DNA of 64,000 nt, taken from positions 248,001 to 312,000 of the forward strand of contig NZ_FTRU01000007.1 in the NCBI RefSeq assembly GCF_900148495.1, read 5' to 3'. The DNA is from Negativibacillus massiliensis. Its GTDB lineage: Bacteria; Bacillota; Clostridia; Oscillospirales; Ruminococcaceae. Each line of letters opens with the position of its first letter. Position 1 is the stretch's first letter. Shown piece by piece: positions 1 to 8,674 of this stretch. The notes beneath the pieces are model-generated. The model was not told the origin of the DNA, did no database searches, and saw nothing but the letters and a program-made list of their open reading frames with translations. Position numbers and translations under genes: made by a program.

Positions 1-4
1 CAGG

Positions 5-1318
5 TTAAGCTAATCCAAAGCGTGCGATATGCAGCGAATTTGAGCTGTTCAGAGATTCCTCGATGCGCAGGAGCTGATTGTATTTTGCGGTGCGTTCGCC
101 GCGGCAGGGAGCACCGGTTTTAATCTGTCCGGCACCGCAGGCAACTGCAATGTCTGCAATACAGCAGTCCTCGGTCTCACCGGAACGGTGGGAGAGGATG
201 GTTTTCCATCCTGCCCTCTGGGCGATCTGCACCGCTTCCAGTGTCTGGCTGAGCGTTCCGATCTGGTTTGGTTTAATCAAAACAGCGTTTGCTGCCTTCA
301 TGCCGATTCCCTCGCGAATCCGCTCTGGGTTGGTGACAAACAGGTCATCCCCCACAATCTGGATGCGGCTTCTCAGTCGATGGGTGATCTGGACAAAGGA
401 CTGCCAGTCGTTTTCTCCCAGCGGGTCCTCGATGGAGCGGATGGGATACTTGGCACACAGACCTTCCCAATGGGCAATCAGTTCCTCGGCAGTGTAGGAA
501 AGGTTGGATTTTGGCAGGGTATAGGGTTTGTCCGGCATGGATTCGTCGGGAGACTGGGGAATTGGATTTGCCCACTCGGAAGCGGCAGCGTCAATTCCCA
601 ACACAAAATCCTCCTCCGGCATAAATCCTGCGCGGTCGATTGCCTGCATCAGCAGTCCAAATGCCTCATCTTCCGAACCGAGGTTTGGAGCAAATCCACC
701 TTCATCGCCCACCGCGGTGCAAAGACCCTTTTCTTTTAGAATCTCCTTTAAACGATGGTAGACACGGCAGCACTGTTCCAGTGCCTGGGAAAAACTTTCT
801 GCCTTGTGGGGAATGATCATCAGCTCCTGAATGTCCAGATTGTTGGAAGCATGCGCTCCGCCGTTGAGGATATTCATCATTGGAACGGGAAGAATATTGG
901 CGTTGCTTCCTCCAAGATAGCGATAGAGCGGGAGACGATAGGAAATGGCGGCAGCTTTTGCACAGGCAAGCGATACTCCAAGCATCGCGTTGGAGCCGAG
1001 TTTTCTTCCCTGATCGTCAGCAAGTGCTGTCAAAATCTGATCGATTTCCTGCTGGGCAGAAATATTTTTCCCCTTGAGAGCAGGTAAAATGGTTTGTGTT
1101 ACCTGTCCCACAGCCTGAGTCACACCTTTTCCAAGATAGAGTGAAGGGTCGTTGTCACGCAGTTCGGCAAGTTCATGTTCCCCGGTGGAAGCACCGGATG
1201 GGACAGCTGCTCTTCCAATGCTGCCATCGTTTAACACAACTACCGCTTCCAGTGTCGGATTGCCGCGGGAATCCAGAATCTGACGGGCTTTTATCGATTC
1301 AATCTGTCGTTTGTTCAT
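5..1318 (-). CDS. eno: Enolase (phosphopyruvate hydratase)
   Basis: Cytoplasmic glycolytic enzyme that interconverts 2-phosphoglycerate and phosphoenolpyruvate. The 437-residue protein is full length for the family. Visible motifs are the mobile loop SGASTGEHE near residue 40, GDEGGFAPN with the catalytic Glu, the metal ligands in VLGIDAAAS, SIEDPL and GDDLFVTN, the catalytic Lys in VLIKPNQIGT, and LSHRSGETED. A longer frame extends upstream, but the ATG at 1318 begins the conserved MNKRQIESIKARQILDSRG start and has AAAGGA upstream, so it is preferred. The stop codon lies at the very edge of the window, so any downstream partner is not visible. Confidence 0.97.
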   Translation of the reverse strand: MNKRQIESIKARQILDSRGNPTLEAVVVLNDGSIGRAAVPSGASTGEHELAELRDNDPSLYLGKGVTQAVGQVTQTILPALKGKNISAQQEIDQILTALADDQGRKLGSNAMLGVSLACAKAAAISYRLPLYRYLGGSNANILPVPMMNILNGGAHASNNLDIQELMIIPHKAESFSQALEQCCRVYHRLKEILKEKGLCTAVGDEGGFAPNLGSEDEAFGLLMQAIDRAGFMPEEDFVLGIDAAASEWANPIPQSPDESMPDKPYTLPKSNLSYTAEELIAHWEGLCAKYPIRSIEDPLGENDWQSFVQITHRLRSRIQIVGDDLFVTNPERIREGIGMKAANAVLIKPNQIGTLSQTLEAVQIAQRAGWKTILSHRSGETEDCCIADIAVACGAGQIKTGAPCRGERTAKYNQLLRIEESLNSSNSLHIARFGLA

Positions 1319-1495
1319 AATGGGTCTCATCCTTTCGGAAAAATCTGAATTTTTTATCAAAAATAGTCTGCCCAAAGGATTGCTTTTTATGACAACAGTC
1401 TTTTATAATGAGGATATAAGAAGAGCGAATGATTGACCGGACTTTAGCACAAAATAAGGGAGATGTCAGATAGAAAAGAAAGGTGTGGTAATCAG

Positions 1496-2545
1496 ATGAA
1501 AAAAATGATTTCGATGATATTGACAGCTGCTTTGCTGCTGACCGCCTTTACCGGCTGCAGCAGGGAGGCAGAACCACAGAATACACAGCCTGAGCCACCG
1601 GTTGAACAGTCGGCGCCGGAAGTATCGGAGGAAGAACAGCCAGAGATACAGCCTGATGAGCAAGGGGAATCTCAGGAGCGAAACGACAGCCTGTCCGGTG
1701 AAAAACAAGACGAAACTGAGGATGAGCTGAGCATGGAAAAACCTTCCGAGCAGGAAGAAGCAGAAGAAACAAATCAATCGGAAGAGCAGCAGGAAGAGGA
1801 ATCGACAGAACAGTCTGCCCAGACCCAAAGTGAGGTTGTGACCGAGCAGACCTCAGTACAGGGACTGGACACCACAAAACTTGGATGGGGTCCGGGCGGA
1901 CCGGTCGATGAGGACAACCGCCCCAGCGGTGCGACCTCCTATCAGGAAAAATATGGTCAGTATGGTGCGGATTTTATCCGAGAAAATGAGAAAAAGATCT
2001 ATCTTACCTTTGACGAAGGGTACGAGAACGGCTATACCGGCGCAATTCTGGATGTGCTGTTGGAAAAACAGGTGCCGGCAGTCTTTTTTGTCACCATGCC
2101 TTATGTTAAGTCTGAGCCTGAGCTGATTCAAAGGATGATTGACGAGGGACACATCGTCGGCAATCACAGCGTCAACCATCCATCCTTCCCGGAAATCTCT
2201 ACCGAGGAATGTAAGTCAGAGGTCATGGAGCTACATGACTATATGAAAGAAAATTACGGCTATGAGATGAGCCTGTTCCGGTTCCCGATGGGCGAGTTTT
2301 CCGAAGCGGACTTAAGTGTCCTGCAGCAGCTGGGCTATAAGAGCGTGTTCTGGAGCTTTGCATACCGTGACTGGCTGGTGGACGATCAGCCTGACCCGCA
2401 GGAATCCATCCAGACCATCGAGTCCAAGTGCCACCCTGGTGCAATCTACCTGCTGCACGCAGTGTCCAAGACAAATACTGAGATTCTCGGTCAGGTTATC
2501 GATGATCTGCGCGCGCAGGGATACACCTTCTGTGCCTATGAATAA
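1496..2545 (+). CDS. PdaA-like polysaccharide deacetylase lipoprotein
   Basis: Predicted surface-anchored NodB-type deacetylase of 349 residues, probably acting on peptidoglycan. It begins with a lipoprotein signal ending ...TAFTGC (Cys21). A long Glu/Gln/Ser-rich linker (about residues 22-125) follows, then a NodB domain (about 165-349). The domain shows TFDEGYENG (Asp173), the metal pair in GNHSVNH (His224, His228) and Arg262 in FRFPMGEF. The TFDxGYENG form is characteristic of the PdaA branch, which deacetylates N-acetylmuramic acid during cortex delta-lactam formation. The spore-cortex role is inferred from family; the lipoprotein anchor and acidic linker are unusual for PdaA. The ATG at 1496 follows AAAGGTG; a longer frame from 1463 lacks a signal at its start. 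Confidence 0.88.
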   Translation: MKKMISMILTAALLLTAFTGCSREAEPQNTQPEPPVEQSAPEVSEEEQPEIQPDEQGESQERNDSLSGEKQDETEDELSMEKPSEQEEAEETNQSEEQQEEESTEQSAQTQSEVVTEQTSVQGLDTTKLGWGPGGPVDEDNRPSGATSYQEKYGQYGADFIRENEKKIYLTFDEGYENGYTGAILDVLLEKQVPAVFFVTMPYVKSEPELIQRMIDEGHIVGNHSVNHPSFPEISTEECKSEVMELHDYMKENYGYEMSLFRFPMGEFSEADLSVLQQLGYKSVFWSFAYRDWLVDDQPDPQESIQTIESKCHPGAIYLLHAVSKTNTEILGQVIDDLRAQGYTFCAYE

Positions 2546-2557
2546 ATAAGAATCCAG

Positions 2558-2588
2558 AAAAAGCACCCTTGGAAGGGGTGCTTTTTTT
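2558..2588 (+). terminator. Rho-independent terminator after the deacetylase gene
   Basis: Hairpin with arms AAGCACCC and GGGTGCTT followed by a run of T residues, 15 bases after the stop codon. Confidence 0.9.
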
Positions 2589-2601
2589 GTGCTGCTGAGC
2601 C

Positions 2602-2629
2602 TTGTAAATCTGAGTCAATCTGGTAAAAT
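2602..2629 (+). promoter_or_regulatory. Candidate sigma-A promoter of the TetR-ABC operon
   Basis: TTGTAA, 16-base spacer, TAAAAT, about 48 bases upstream of the TetR start codon and immediately downstream of the preceding terminator. Confidence 0.55.
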
Positions 2630-2676
2630 GAGCGTAAAGAAAATTGACCGGACAGTCAAAGCAAAGGAGGAAAAGG

Positions 2677-3315
2677 ATGGAGACAAAGCAAAAGGGCAGT
2701 CCTTTTTCCCAGCTGCCAAAGGAGAAGAAAAAGAGGATTTTGCAGGCAGCGATCGAAGTGTTTGCCCAAAACGACTACAAGCACGCTTCCACCGATGAGA
2801 TCGCGTCCAGAGCAGGAATTTCCAAGGGGCTGTTGTTCTATTATTTTCATGACAAAAAGACGCTTTATTTTTATCTGGGAGAGTATCTGAAAAGGATGAT
2901 CGAAAATCACCTCAAAAAAGAGGTGCTGATGGGGATTGATGACTTCTTTGACCTTCTCGATTATGGAATTGAAGGGAAGCTGAAGCTGTTTGAAAAGATG
3001 CCATGGGTGCTGGAGTTTTCGGTTCGGATGTACTATAACACCGAGAAGGACATCAGCCCGGTGACAAAAAAATACATTGTCAGCATGACAAATCAGATGT
3101 ACGACCTTTACTTTTCCCACGTTGACACCAGCCGGTTTCGGGAGGGGGTAAGCCCCAAAGAGGTTTTGCAGACGCTGATCTTTCTCACCGACGGTTACCT
3201 GCACTGGCAGCTGATGAGCGGCGGGAAGATAGAATTAAAACCCCTGATGCAGGAGTATGCGCGCTGGAAACAGATGATGATAGGTTATGCTTATAAGGAG
3301 GAATATCAAAGATGA
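2677..3315 (+). CDS. TetR/AcrR family transcriptional regulator
   Basis: A 212-residue repressor-type protein with an N-terminal TetR helix-turn-helix: the recognition region around residues 40-65 reads EIASRAGISKGLLFYYFHDK. The C-terminal ligand-binding region is divergent, as usual. The ATG at 2677 has a near-perfect AAAGGAGG five to seven bases upstream, which rules out the longer frame from 2644. Its stop overlaps the start of the ABC ATPase gene (ATGA), so the two are translationally coupled. It most likely senses a substrate of, and represses, the adjacent exporter. Confidence 0.9.
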   Translation: METKQKGSPFSQLPKEKKKRILQAAIEVFAQNDYKHASTDEIASRAGISKGLLFYYFHDKKTLYFYLGEYLKRMIENHLKKEVLMGIDDFFDLLDYGIEGKLKLFEKMPWVLEFSVRMYYNTEKDISPVTKKYIVSMTNQMYDLYFSHVDTSRFREGVSPKEVLQTLIFLTDGYLHWQLMSGGKIELKPLMQEYARWKQMMIGYAYKEEYQR

Positions 3316-4205
3316 GCAAGACAATGATCGAGGTAAAGGATCTGACCTGTGACTATGGGCACGGGCGGGGCGTTTTTCATTTGAGCTTTGCAATCGAAGA
3401 GGGAGAAGTCTTTGGGTTCCTTGGCCCCAACGGAGCGGGAAAGACAACAACCATCCGCCAGCTGATGGGCTTTGTTCGTCCGGACAGCGGAACAGTCCGG
3501 ATTCTGGGAATGGACTGTTTTGCAGATGCCAGTAAAACCCAGAAGGAAGTGGGCTACCTGCCGGGAGAGCTTGCACTGATGGAAGATATGAGCGGGATTG
3601 GATTTTTAAGGATGATGGCAGGAATCCGCAACATGAAGGATACTACCAGAATGGAAGAACTGATCCAGCTGTTTTCGCTGGATGCAGGTCAGAAGATCCG
3701 CCGCATGAGCAAGGGAACCAAACAGAAGGTTGGGCTTGTCTGTGCTTTGATGCATAGTCCGAAGATACTGCTTCTGGATGAACCAACCAGCGGCTTGGAC
3801 CCATTGATGCAGAACCGCTTTGCACAGGTAATCTTGAAGGAGAAGGAAAAAGGAACAACGGTGCTGCTTTCCAGCCACCTGTTTGAGGAGACAGAACGTG
3901 TCTGTGAGCGGGTGGCAATATTGAGAGCGGGCAGACTGGTTGCGACCGAACCAATGCAGAAGCTGCACCGGAGGGTATATCAGCTGACCTTTTCCAGTGA
4001 GCAGCAGGCTGTTTTGGCAAGGGATTGCTGGCAGGATGGAGAGGTTAGCCATAATGTGTGGACGGTGAGCCTTAAAAAGGAGCAGAGTCTGCAAAAGCTG
4101 CTGCAAACAGCGCTTGCATACGGGGTGTGCGACCTGAGAGAAAAGCAGGAAACACTGGAAGAAATGTTCCTGCATTTTTATGGGGAGGAGCAGAAAAATG
4201 GTTAA
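3312..4205 (+). CDS. ABC transporter ATP-binding protein
   Basis: A 297-residue nucleotide-binding subunit of an ABC-2 type exporter. Walker A is GPNGAGKT (residues 38-45), the signature region reads SKGTKQKVGL in place of the textbook LSGGQ, and Walker B with the catalytic Glu is ILLLDEPTSGLDP. The switch region is LLSSHLFEE. A divergent C-terminal tail of about 80 residues follows, as in drug and bacteriocin exporters. It overlaps the TetR gene by four bases and the permease gene by eight. The substrate cannot be told from sequence. Confidence 0.92.
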   Translation: MSKTMIEVKDLTCDYGHGRGVFHLSFAIEEGEVFGFLGPNGAGKTTTIRQLMGFVRPDSGTVRILGMDCFADASKTQKEVGYLPGELALMEDMSGIGFLRMMAGIRNMKDTTRMEELIQLFSLDAGQKIRRMSKGTKQKVGLVCALMHSPKILLLDEPTSGLDPLMQNRFAQVILKEKEKGTTVLLSSHLFEETERVCERVAILRAGRLVATEPMQKLHRRVYQLTFSSEQQAVLARDCWQDGEVSHNVWTVSLKKEQSLQKLLQTALAYGVCDLREKQETLEEMFLHFYGEEQKNG

Positions 4206-4992
4206 GACCTTGTTTGTTCGCAATCTCAAGACGATCTATAAACCGTGGATTATTTTCAGCGCTATTCTGACTATGTACATTACGGTCATCATTGGAATGT
4301 TTGACCCTGCGTTGGGGGAAAGCTTAAATCAGATGATGGAATCGATGCCGCAGCTTTTTTCCGCATTTGGAATGAATGCGCCGGGCAGCACCTTGCTTGA
4401 CTTTATGGCAAACTATCTGTATGGATTTTTGCTTATTTGCCTGCCGCTGATTCTGGAGCTAATTGCGGTCAACATCCTGATGGTTCGATATGTCGACCGG
4501 GGCTCGATGGCGTGGCTGCTGTCCAGCCCAAACAGCAGGACCAAAATCTGCCTGACCCAGGCGCTTACACTGGTGGTATCGGTTGTGCTGCAGATGGGTT
4601 ATGTAGTGGCAATCTCGATGCTTTATGCACAGATTCAGTTCCTTGATAAGCTGGATGGCGGAAAGTTTTTGATTTTGAATCTGGGACTTTTGGGGCTGCA
4701 TCTGTTTTTGTCCGGACTTTGTTTCTTGGGAAGTTGTTTGTTTAGCGAAGCAAGATACGCGCTGGGATTTGGCGGCGGATTGAGCATTTTGTTTATTTTG
4801 ATCCAGATGCTTTCGCAGGTAGGGGAGGACATGGAGTTCTTAAAATACCTGACACCGATGACCTTGTTTGACCCCAAAGCGATTGCGGCGGGCAATGGGG
4901 AATTATGGATGACAGCAGTGCTCTACCTGGGCGGCATTTTGCTGTATGGACTGGGAATCATGATTTTTAGCAAGAAGGATTTGAGCTTATAA
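4198..4992 (+). CDS. ABC-2 type permease
   Basis: A 264-residue integral membrane protein with about six hydrophobic segments, the partner of the ATPase encoded immediately upstream. The start at 4198 lies inside the end of the ATPase gene and follows GGGGAGGAG, indicating coupled translation. Its stop is only five bases from the stop of a convergent gene and no terminator hairpin is visible between them. The size and topology fit the membrane half of a small-molecule or peptide exporter regulated by the upstream TetR protein. Confidence 0.85.
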   Translation: MVKTLFVRNLKTIYKPWIIFSAILTMYITVIIGMFDPALGESLNQMMESMPQLFSAFGMNAPGSTLLDFMANYLYGFLLICLPLILELIAVNILMVRYVDRGSMAWLLSSPNSRTKICLTQALTLVVSVVLQMGYVVAISMLYAQIQFLDKLDGGKFLILNLGLLGLHLFLSGLCFLGSCLFSEARYALGFGGGLSILFILIQMLSQVGEDMEFLKYLTPMTLFDPKAIAAGNGELWMTAVLYLGGILLYGLGIMIFSKKDLSL

Positions 4993-4997
4993 GAAGT

Positions 4998-5552
4998 TTA
5001 GTTTTCTCTTGCACGTCGGACCAGAAAGCCGATACAGCCGCACACAAAGTCCCGCAGTTGGGAAAGGGTAGCGGCCATGCCGGGCGTAACGGTGGTAAAA
5101 TTGCGGACGATCAGCAGTAAAATCATCGAAAAAAGTCCGACCAAGGCGACAACGATCACCGAAAGATTTGGCCTGGTACGACTATCCACAGCAGGCTTTT
5201 CCGAAAAAGCTGGAGGAGAGGGAACCTCATCCAAAGAGGAGGAAGGCATCGGAGCAGAAAAACCGATCTGACCGGAAGGAATGTTCTCCGATGGCAAAGC
5301 GGAAGAAAGAGATATCGGAGCAGGAGTGCTTTTTGCTTGAGTAGAAGGTGTTTCGACCTTGTCCTGACCGCTTAAAAAGCTGCCGAAAATTAAAGCAGCA
5401 GAAGTACGAACCACCACATCGATGGCGTTTGTGTCCGCAGTAAAGGTCTGGTCAAACAGCAGATTGAAGGCGGACTGAATCAGGAGCAAAAGCAGAAAAA
5501 GGATTAAAAAGCCATCGACTGGATTGATGAAAGGTTTTCGTTTTGGTGCCAT
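4998..5552 (-). CDS. Hypothetical membrane protein with two transmembrane segments
   Basis: A 184-residue protein of unrecognised family. A hydrophobic segment lies near residues 12-30 (GFLILFLLLLLIQ) and a second near residues 130-148 (VIVVALVGLFSMILLLIV). They are separated by a low-complexity Ser/Pro/Ala-rich stretch of about 70 residues that is probably extracytoplasmic, and a short basic tail ends the protein. The ATG at 5552 has GAGGAG upstream; the longer frame back to 5705 would include the upstream terminator hairpin. No enzymatic motif is visible. Confidence 0.7.
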   Translation of the reverse strand: MAPKRKPFINPVDGFLILFLLLLLIQSAFNLLFDQTFTADTNAIDVVVRTSAALIFGSFLSGQDKVETPSTQAKSTPAPISLSSALPSENIPSGQIGFSAPMPSSSLDEVPSPPAFSEKPAVDSRTRPNLSVIVVALVGLFSMILLLIVRNFTTVTPGMAATLSQLRDFVCGCIGFLVRRAREN

Positions 5553-5617
5553 GAGACCACTCCTCAGAATAGACTGTGTCATTCTATTCTGAAAAAGGGA
5601 AAAATGTGAGAAAGAGA

Positions 5618-5652
5618 AAAAGGTCAGTCCGAAAAATGGACTGACCTTTTTT
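5618..5652 (-). terminator. Terminator of the MerR-family gene
   Basis: Arms AAAAGGTCAGTCC and GGACTGACCTTTT around a seven-base loop. On the minus strand it is followed by TTTTTCTCTTTC, placing it about 125 bases after the MerR-family stop codon. It could also work in the opposite direction. Confidence 0.85.
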
Positions 5653-5779
5653 AAAACAAACGGAAGGGGTAATTGTGCGGATGAATCCCTTGCCTTGACT
5701 ACCATAACATACTTCTGGTGCTGATTCTATCCCCAGTGCAGAAGATACAGTTTTTTTGCAGAAAAGAAGGAAGAAAAAG

Positions 5780-7054
5780 TTAGTTGCAATTTTCACTTCG
5801 GGTAAAAACATAGTAGTCGGTATCAAAGCCGCCCCAACGGTAGTCGCCGCTCTTCCACTCGATGATGAGATAGTCGATACCGTCGATGGTTCGGATTTCA
5901 TAGGCGCAGGCGCAATGGTTAAATTTGCGCAGCAGATAGCCTTTGGTCCAGGTCTGTTTGTCGTCGCCGGAAATTCCACCTTCCCGATAGATGCTGGTGC
6001 AGCTTCCATTTGGGAAGAAGGTCACTTCAGACCAGTATGGATTGCAGGTGCGCTGCTCTGGGTCAAACGCTTCTTTGGTTTTGCAGAAACTGTGCGCTCT
6101 CCAGCTGCCGACTAACCGTTCGTCCGGTACAAATGGAAGATTGAGGTCATCCTTTCGCGAAAGTTCCTCGGCAGAGTAGCGGTTGTGGTCGACATTTTTG
6201 AGCACCAGAACGGTCGGATTGCCGCCATGACAGTAGTCATAGGACTTGAAGGTGACAAACAGGTATTCCTCTCCGTTGTGCTGTTCCAGAACATAGGGGT
6301 TTTGTGTGGTGGAAACGCCGTCGTCAATCAGCAGCATTCCCTTGGTCCAGCCGTAGCACCAGTAACGCTCACCGTTTGGAAGGAAGTAGATTTCCCGGGT
6401 AAGAGTGTCATCATTTTGTAGGGGAAGGATATTTTGCAGAAAATCTTCTTTGGTTGCAAACTCTCCGACTGTTTCCCATTTTCCGATGACGGATGGGTCA
6501 TTCTCAAAAGGAAGGTCGATTGCTTCGTGTGGGGTAACAGCAGAAGTGGTTTTCTTTAATACCTCACAGGAAACCATGTTGTCCGTTATTTCAAAGAAGG
6601 AGATGCGCTGATAGTTTTGTGCGGAAAGCTCCTGATCGAGGGTTCGATACAGCAGGGAAAGGTCATCTGTATGCTGTCTTGGCAGGAATGCGGTATCCTT
6701 GCCGTTTTTGCTGACAAACTGAATGGTTGGCATGAAATTACCTCCTGACATCATTTGCTGCGCCAGCTCAAGATCGTGCAGAGAGCGGAGAAGTGCTTCT
6801 CTTTTTTGCGTAAATAGCTGCAGGATCTCAGTATCGCTTTTTTGCGCAGCAATCATTTTTTTGATTTCGTTTAGCTCAAATCCTGCCTGCTTGAGGCTGC
6901 GGATTCGGAAAAAAACGGGAATCTGTTCGCTGGTATAGTAGCGGTAACCGGTAAACGGGTCGACATAATCGGGGAGCAGCAGACCAGTTTTCTGGTAATA
7001 GTGCAGCAGCGAAATATTGGTGTGACACAACTGGGCGAATTCACCGATTTTCAT
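5780..7054 (-). CDS. MerR family regulator with duplicated lipocalin-like C-terminal repeats
   Basis: A 424-residue protein. Residues 1-70 are a MerR winged helix (MKIGEFAQLCHTNISLLHYY, then YRYYTSEQIPVF), and residues 72-105 form the dimerisation helix. Two tandem copies of a roughly 100-residue beta-rich unit follow: residues 187-288 (GKWETVGEF, FLPNGERYWCYGWTKG, YLFVTFKSYDYCHGG) and residues 310-419 (GSWRAHSF, FFPNGSCTSIYREG, DYLIIEWKSGDYRWGG, DYYVFTR). The W-TKG, EYLF/EWKSGDY and YYVF pattern resembles sensor repeats found in Firmicutes next to BlaR1-like M56 proteins. This is a family-level recollection, not a search result. An ideal GGAGG precedes the ATG. The ligand is unknown, and neither neighbour is an obvious target. 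Confidence 0.85.
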   Translation of the reverse strand: MKIGEFAQLCHTNISLLHYYQKTGLLLPDYVDPFTGYRYYTSEQIPVFFRIRSLKQAGFELNEIKKMIAAQKSDTEILQLFTQKREALLRSLHDLELAQQMMSGGNFMPTIQFVSKNGKDTAFLPRQHTDDLSLLYRTLDQELSAQNYQRISFFEITDNMVSCEVLKKTTSAVTPHEAIDLPFENDPSVIGKWETVGEFATKEDFLQNILPLQNDDTLTREIYFLPNGERYWCYGWTKGMLLIDDGVSTTQNPYVLEQHNGEEYLFVTFKSYDYCHGGNPTVLVLKNVDHNRYSAEELSRKDDLNLPFVPDERLVGSWRAHSFCKTKEAFDPEQRTCNPYWSEVTFFPNGSCTSIYREGGISGDDKQTWTKGYLLRKFNHCACAYEIRTIDGIDYLIIEWKSGDYRWGGFDTDYYVFTRSENCN

Positions 7055-7226
7055 AAAAAACCTCCGATATCATATTGCTTTGGTACCTTGCAACGTCAGT
7101 ATAAACCTGAAGTTTGGTTGAGAGTCAAGAGGGAAAAAGAAATTTTAAGAGAAAATTTCGTGTGTTGGAATTGGTTTTGATTTTTGATAAAATAAAAATA
7201 TTAAAAAGAGGAAAGGCGGATTTGTC

Positions 7227-8105
7227 ATGCTTAAAATCATCAACACATCCGGACAGATCGACGACCTGTTTGATAAGGGAGCTTTTTCCCGCGACAAATG
7301 GAGAAAGTATATCAATTTAATCTATGAAGATTCGTCTCATCTGTTTGAGGATGAGGTAGAAGAATATATTGCAAGCGGAGAGTACACCTTTGAGAAGGAC
7401 TTTTTGCCGGTCATTCAGGCAGTTTTTCAAAATCCGAAGCGGGATATCTTGCAGCAGTCCTTTCTGGCAGTGACTGACCATCTCAACGAGCGCATCATCC
7501 AAACCTTCCACAGGGAGATAGACGCTGATCTTGTTTTGTATCTGGGACTGTGCAATGCTGCCGGATGGGTGACCAGCATCCATGGAAGAGATGTGATTTT
7601 GCTTGGAATCGAAAAGATTCTGGAACTTGGGTGGTATTCCCGTCAGGCAATGTACGGGCTGATCTATCACGAGTTGGGACACCTTTATCATAAGCAGCAC
7701 GGCCAGCTGGAACAGGAGTCGGAGCAAAGCGAGAAAAATTTTGTCTGGCAGCTTTTTACAGAAGGAATTGCCATGTGTTTTGAACAGGTTCTGGTGGGAG
7801 ATGACAGCTACTACCATCAGGACGAAAATGGGTGGAAAAGCTGGTGTGACCGTAATTTTGTGCAGATTCTGGACGATTTTCACCATGACCTCCCGACCAT
7901 GAGCCGATATAATCAACGTTACTTTGGTGACTGGTGTAACTATCATGGACACGGAGATGTTGGGTATTATCTGGGAACGAGATTTGTCCGCACGCTGCTG
8001 GGTAGCGTTTCCTTTGATACGTTAATCGGGTTTGATATCGACTTTGTTTATGAGCAGTATCTAAAGTTTTATCAGAGCGTTGTTACAAAAGAAAATCATC
8101 ACTGA
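7227..8105 (+). CDS. Putative HExxH zinc metallopeptidase, family not recognised
   Basis: A 292-residue cytoplasmic-looking protein without a signal peptide. It carries YHELGHLYH (His148, Glu149, His152) and, 27 residues later, FTEGIAMCFEQ with Glu179 placed as a third zinc ligand. This is the gluzincin arrangement seen in DUF2268-like predicted proteases. The C-terminus is rich in aromatic residues and His. A ribosome binding site AAAGGCGG precedes the ATG. The gene stands alone between divergent and convergent neighbours, ends at a strong terminator, and its substrate is unknown. Confidence 0.75.
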   Translation: MLKIINTSGQIDDLFDKGAFSRDKWRKYINLIYEDSSHLFEDEVEEYIASGEYTFEKDFLPVIQAVFQNPKRDILQQSFLAVTDHLNERIIQTFHREIDADLVLYLGLCNAAGWVTSIHGRDVILLGIEKILELGWYSRQAMYGLIYHELGHLYHKQHGQLEQESEQSEKNFVWQLFTEGIAMCFEQVLVGDDSYYHQDENGWKSWCDRNFVQILDDFHHDLPTMSRYNQRYFGDWCNYHGHGDVGYYLGTRFVRTLLGSVSFDTLIGFDIDFVYEQYLKFYQSVVTKENHH

Positions 8106-8110
8106 TACAT

Positions 8111-8147
8111 AAAAAAGCCATTCCCATTTTATGGGGATGGTTTTTTG
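8111..8147. terminator. Bidirectional terminator between convergent genes
   Basis: AAAAAGCCATTCCCAT and ATGGGGATGGTTTTTT form a stem with A and T runs at both ends. It serves the metallopeptidase gene on the plus strand and the bilS-like gene on the minus strand. Confidence 0.85.
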
Positions 8148-8159
8148 CAATCCAATCGA

Positions 8160-8639
8160 TTATCTTGTGAGTGCAGTTTTGAGGTTTTCCAGATCCTGCT
8201 GGTCAGGATGAGAAACTGCCTGATCGAAGTTTTGCAGCATGGCAGTGCGGCGAGGGCTTTCTTCCATTACTTCATAGCGGTCGCGGACTGCCTGCGGCAT
8301 CTTGCCCTGACACATATAGCTGCCAACAAGCTGGGTGTTTTCTCCCAGATTTTCCGAAACACGCTTGAGAATCTGTTCAAAGTATTCCGGAGAGCCGCCA
8401 AATCCAGCGGTACCAAACAAAAATACCTTCTGATTGGTGAGGGTTTTTAAGAACTGGGCGATGCTTTCATCGCAGCTTCCTTTATCGGTCCAGAAACCGA
8501 CATAGACAGTTTCAGCTTCGAGTGCTTTGGGGTCCGGGGTACCAAAATAGAGGTAGTCACCCGGCAGGGTGTCCCGGATGGTCTGAGCCAGAAGAGCGGT
8601 GTTGCCTGTGTGGCTGCTGAAAACAATAGCGTAACTCAT
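8160..8639 (-). CDS. bilS: Flavodoxin-like protein of the bilirubin reductase operon (BilS)
   Basis: A 159-residue flavodoxin-fold protein with an FMN phosphate-binding loop at the N-terminus (SSHTGNTALLA) and the aromatic/glycine loops GFWTDKGSCDE and FGTAGFGGSPEYF. It is the last gene of the three-gene minus-strand operon bilQ-bilR-bilS. In characterised gut Clostridia, the small flavodoxin-like BilS supports the reductase BilR during conversion of bilirubin to urobilinogen, presumably by delivering electrons. The start at 8639 has AAGGAAG at eight bases; an ATG six bases further upstream is too close to the ribosome binding site. Confidence 0.82.
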   Translation of the reverse strand: MSYAIVFSSHTGNTALLAQTIRDTLPGDYLYFGTPDPKALEAETVYVGFWTDKGSCDESIAQFLKTLTNQKVFLFGTAGFGGSPEYFEQILKRVSENLGENTQLVGSYMCQGKMPQAVRDRYEVMEESPRRTAMLQNFDQAVSHPDQQDLENLKTALTR

Positions 8640-8674
8640 AATCATTTCTTCCTTTCATAGATACAGTGAACGCC

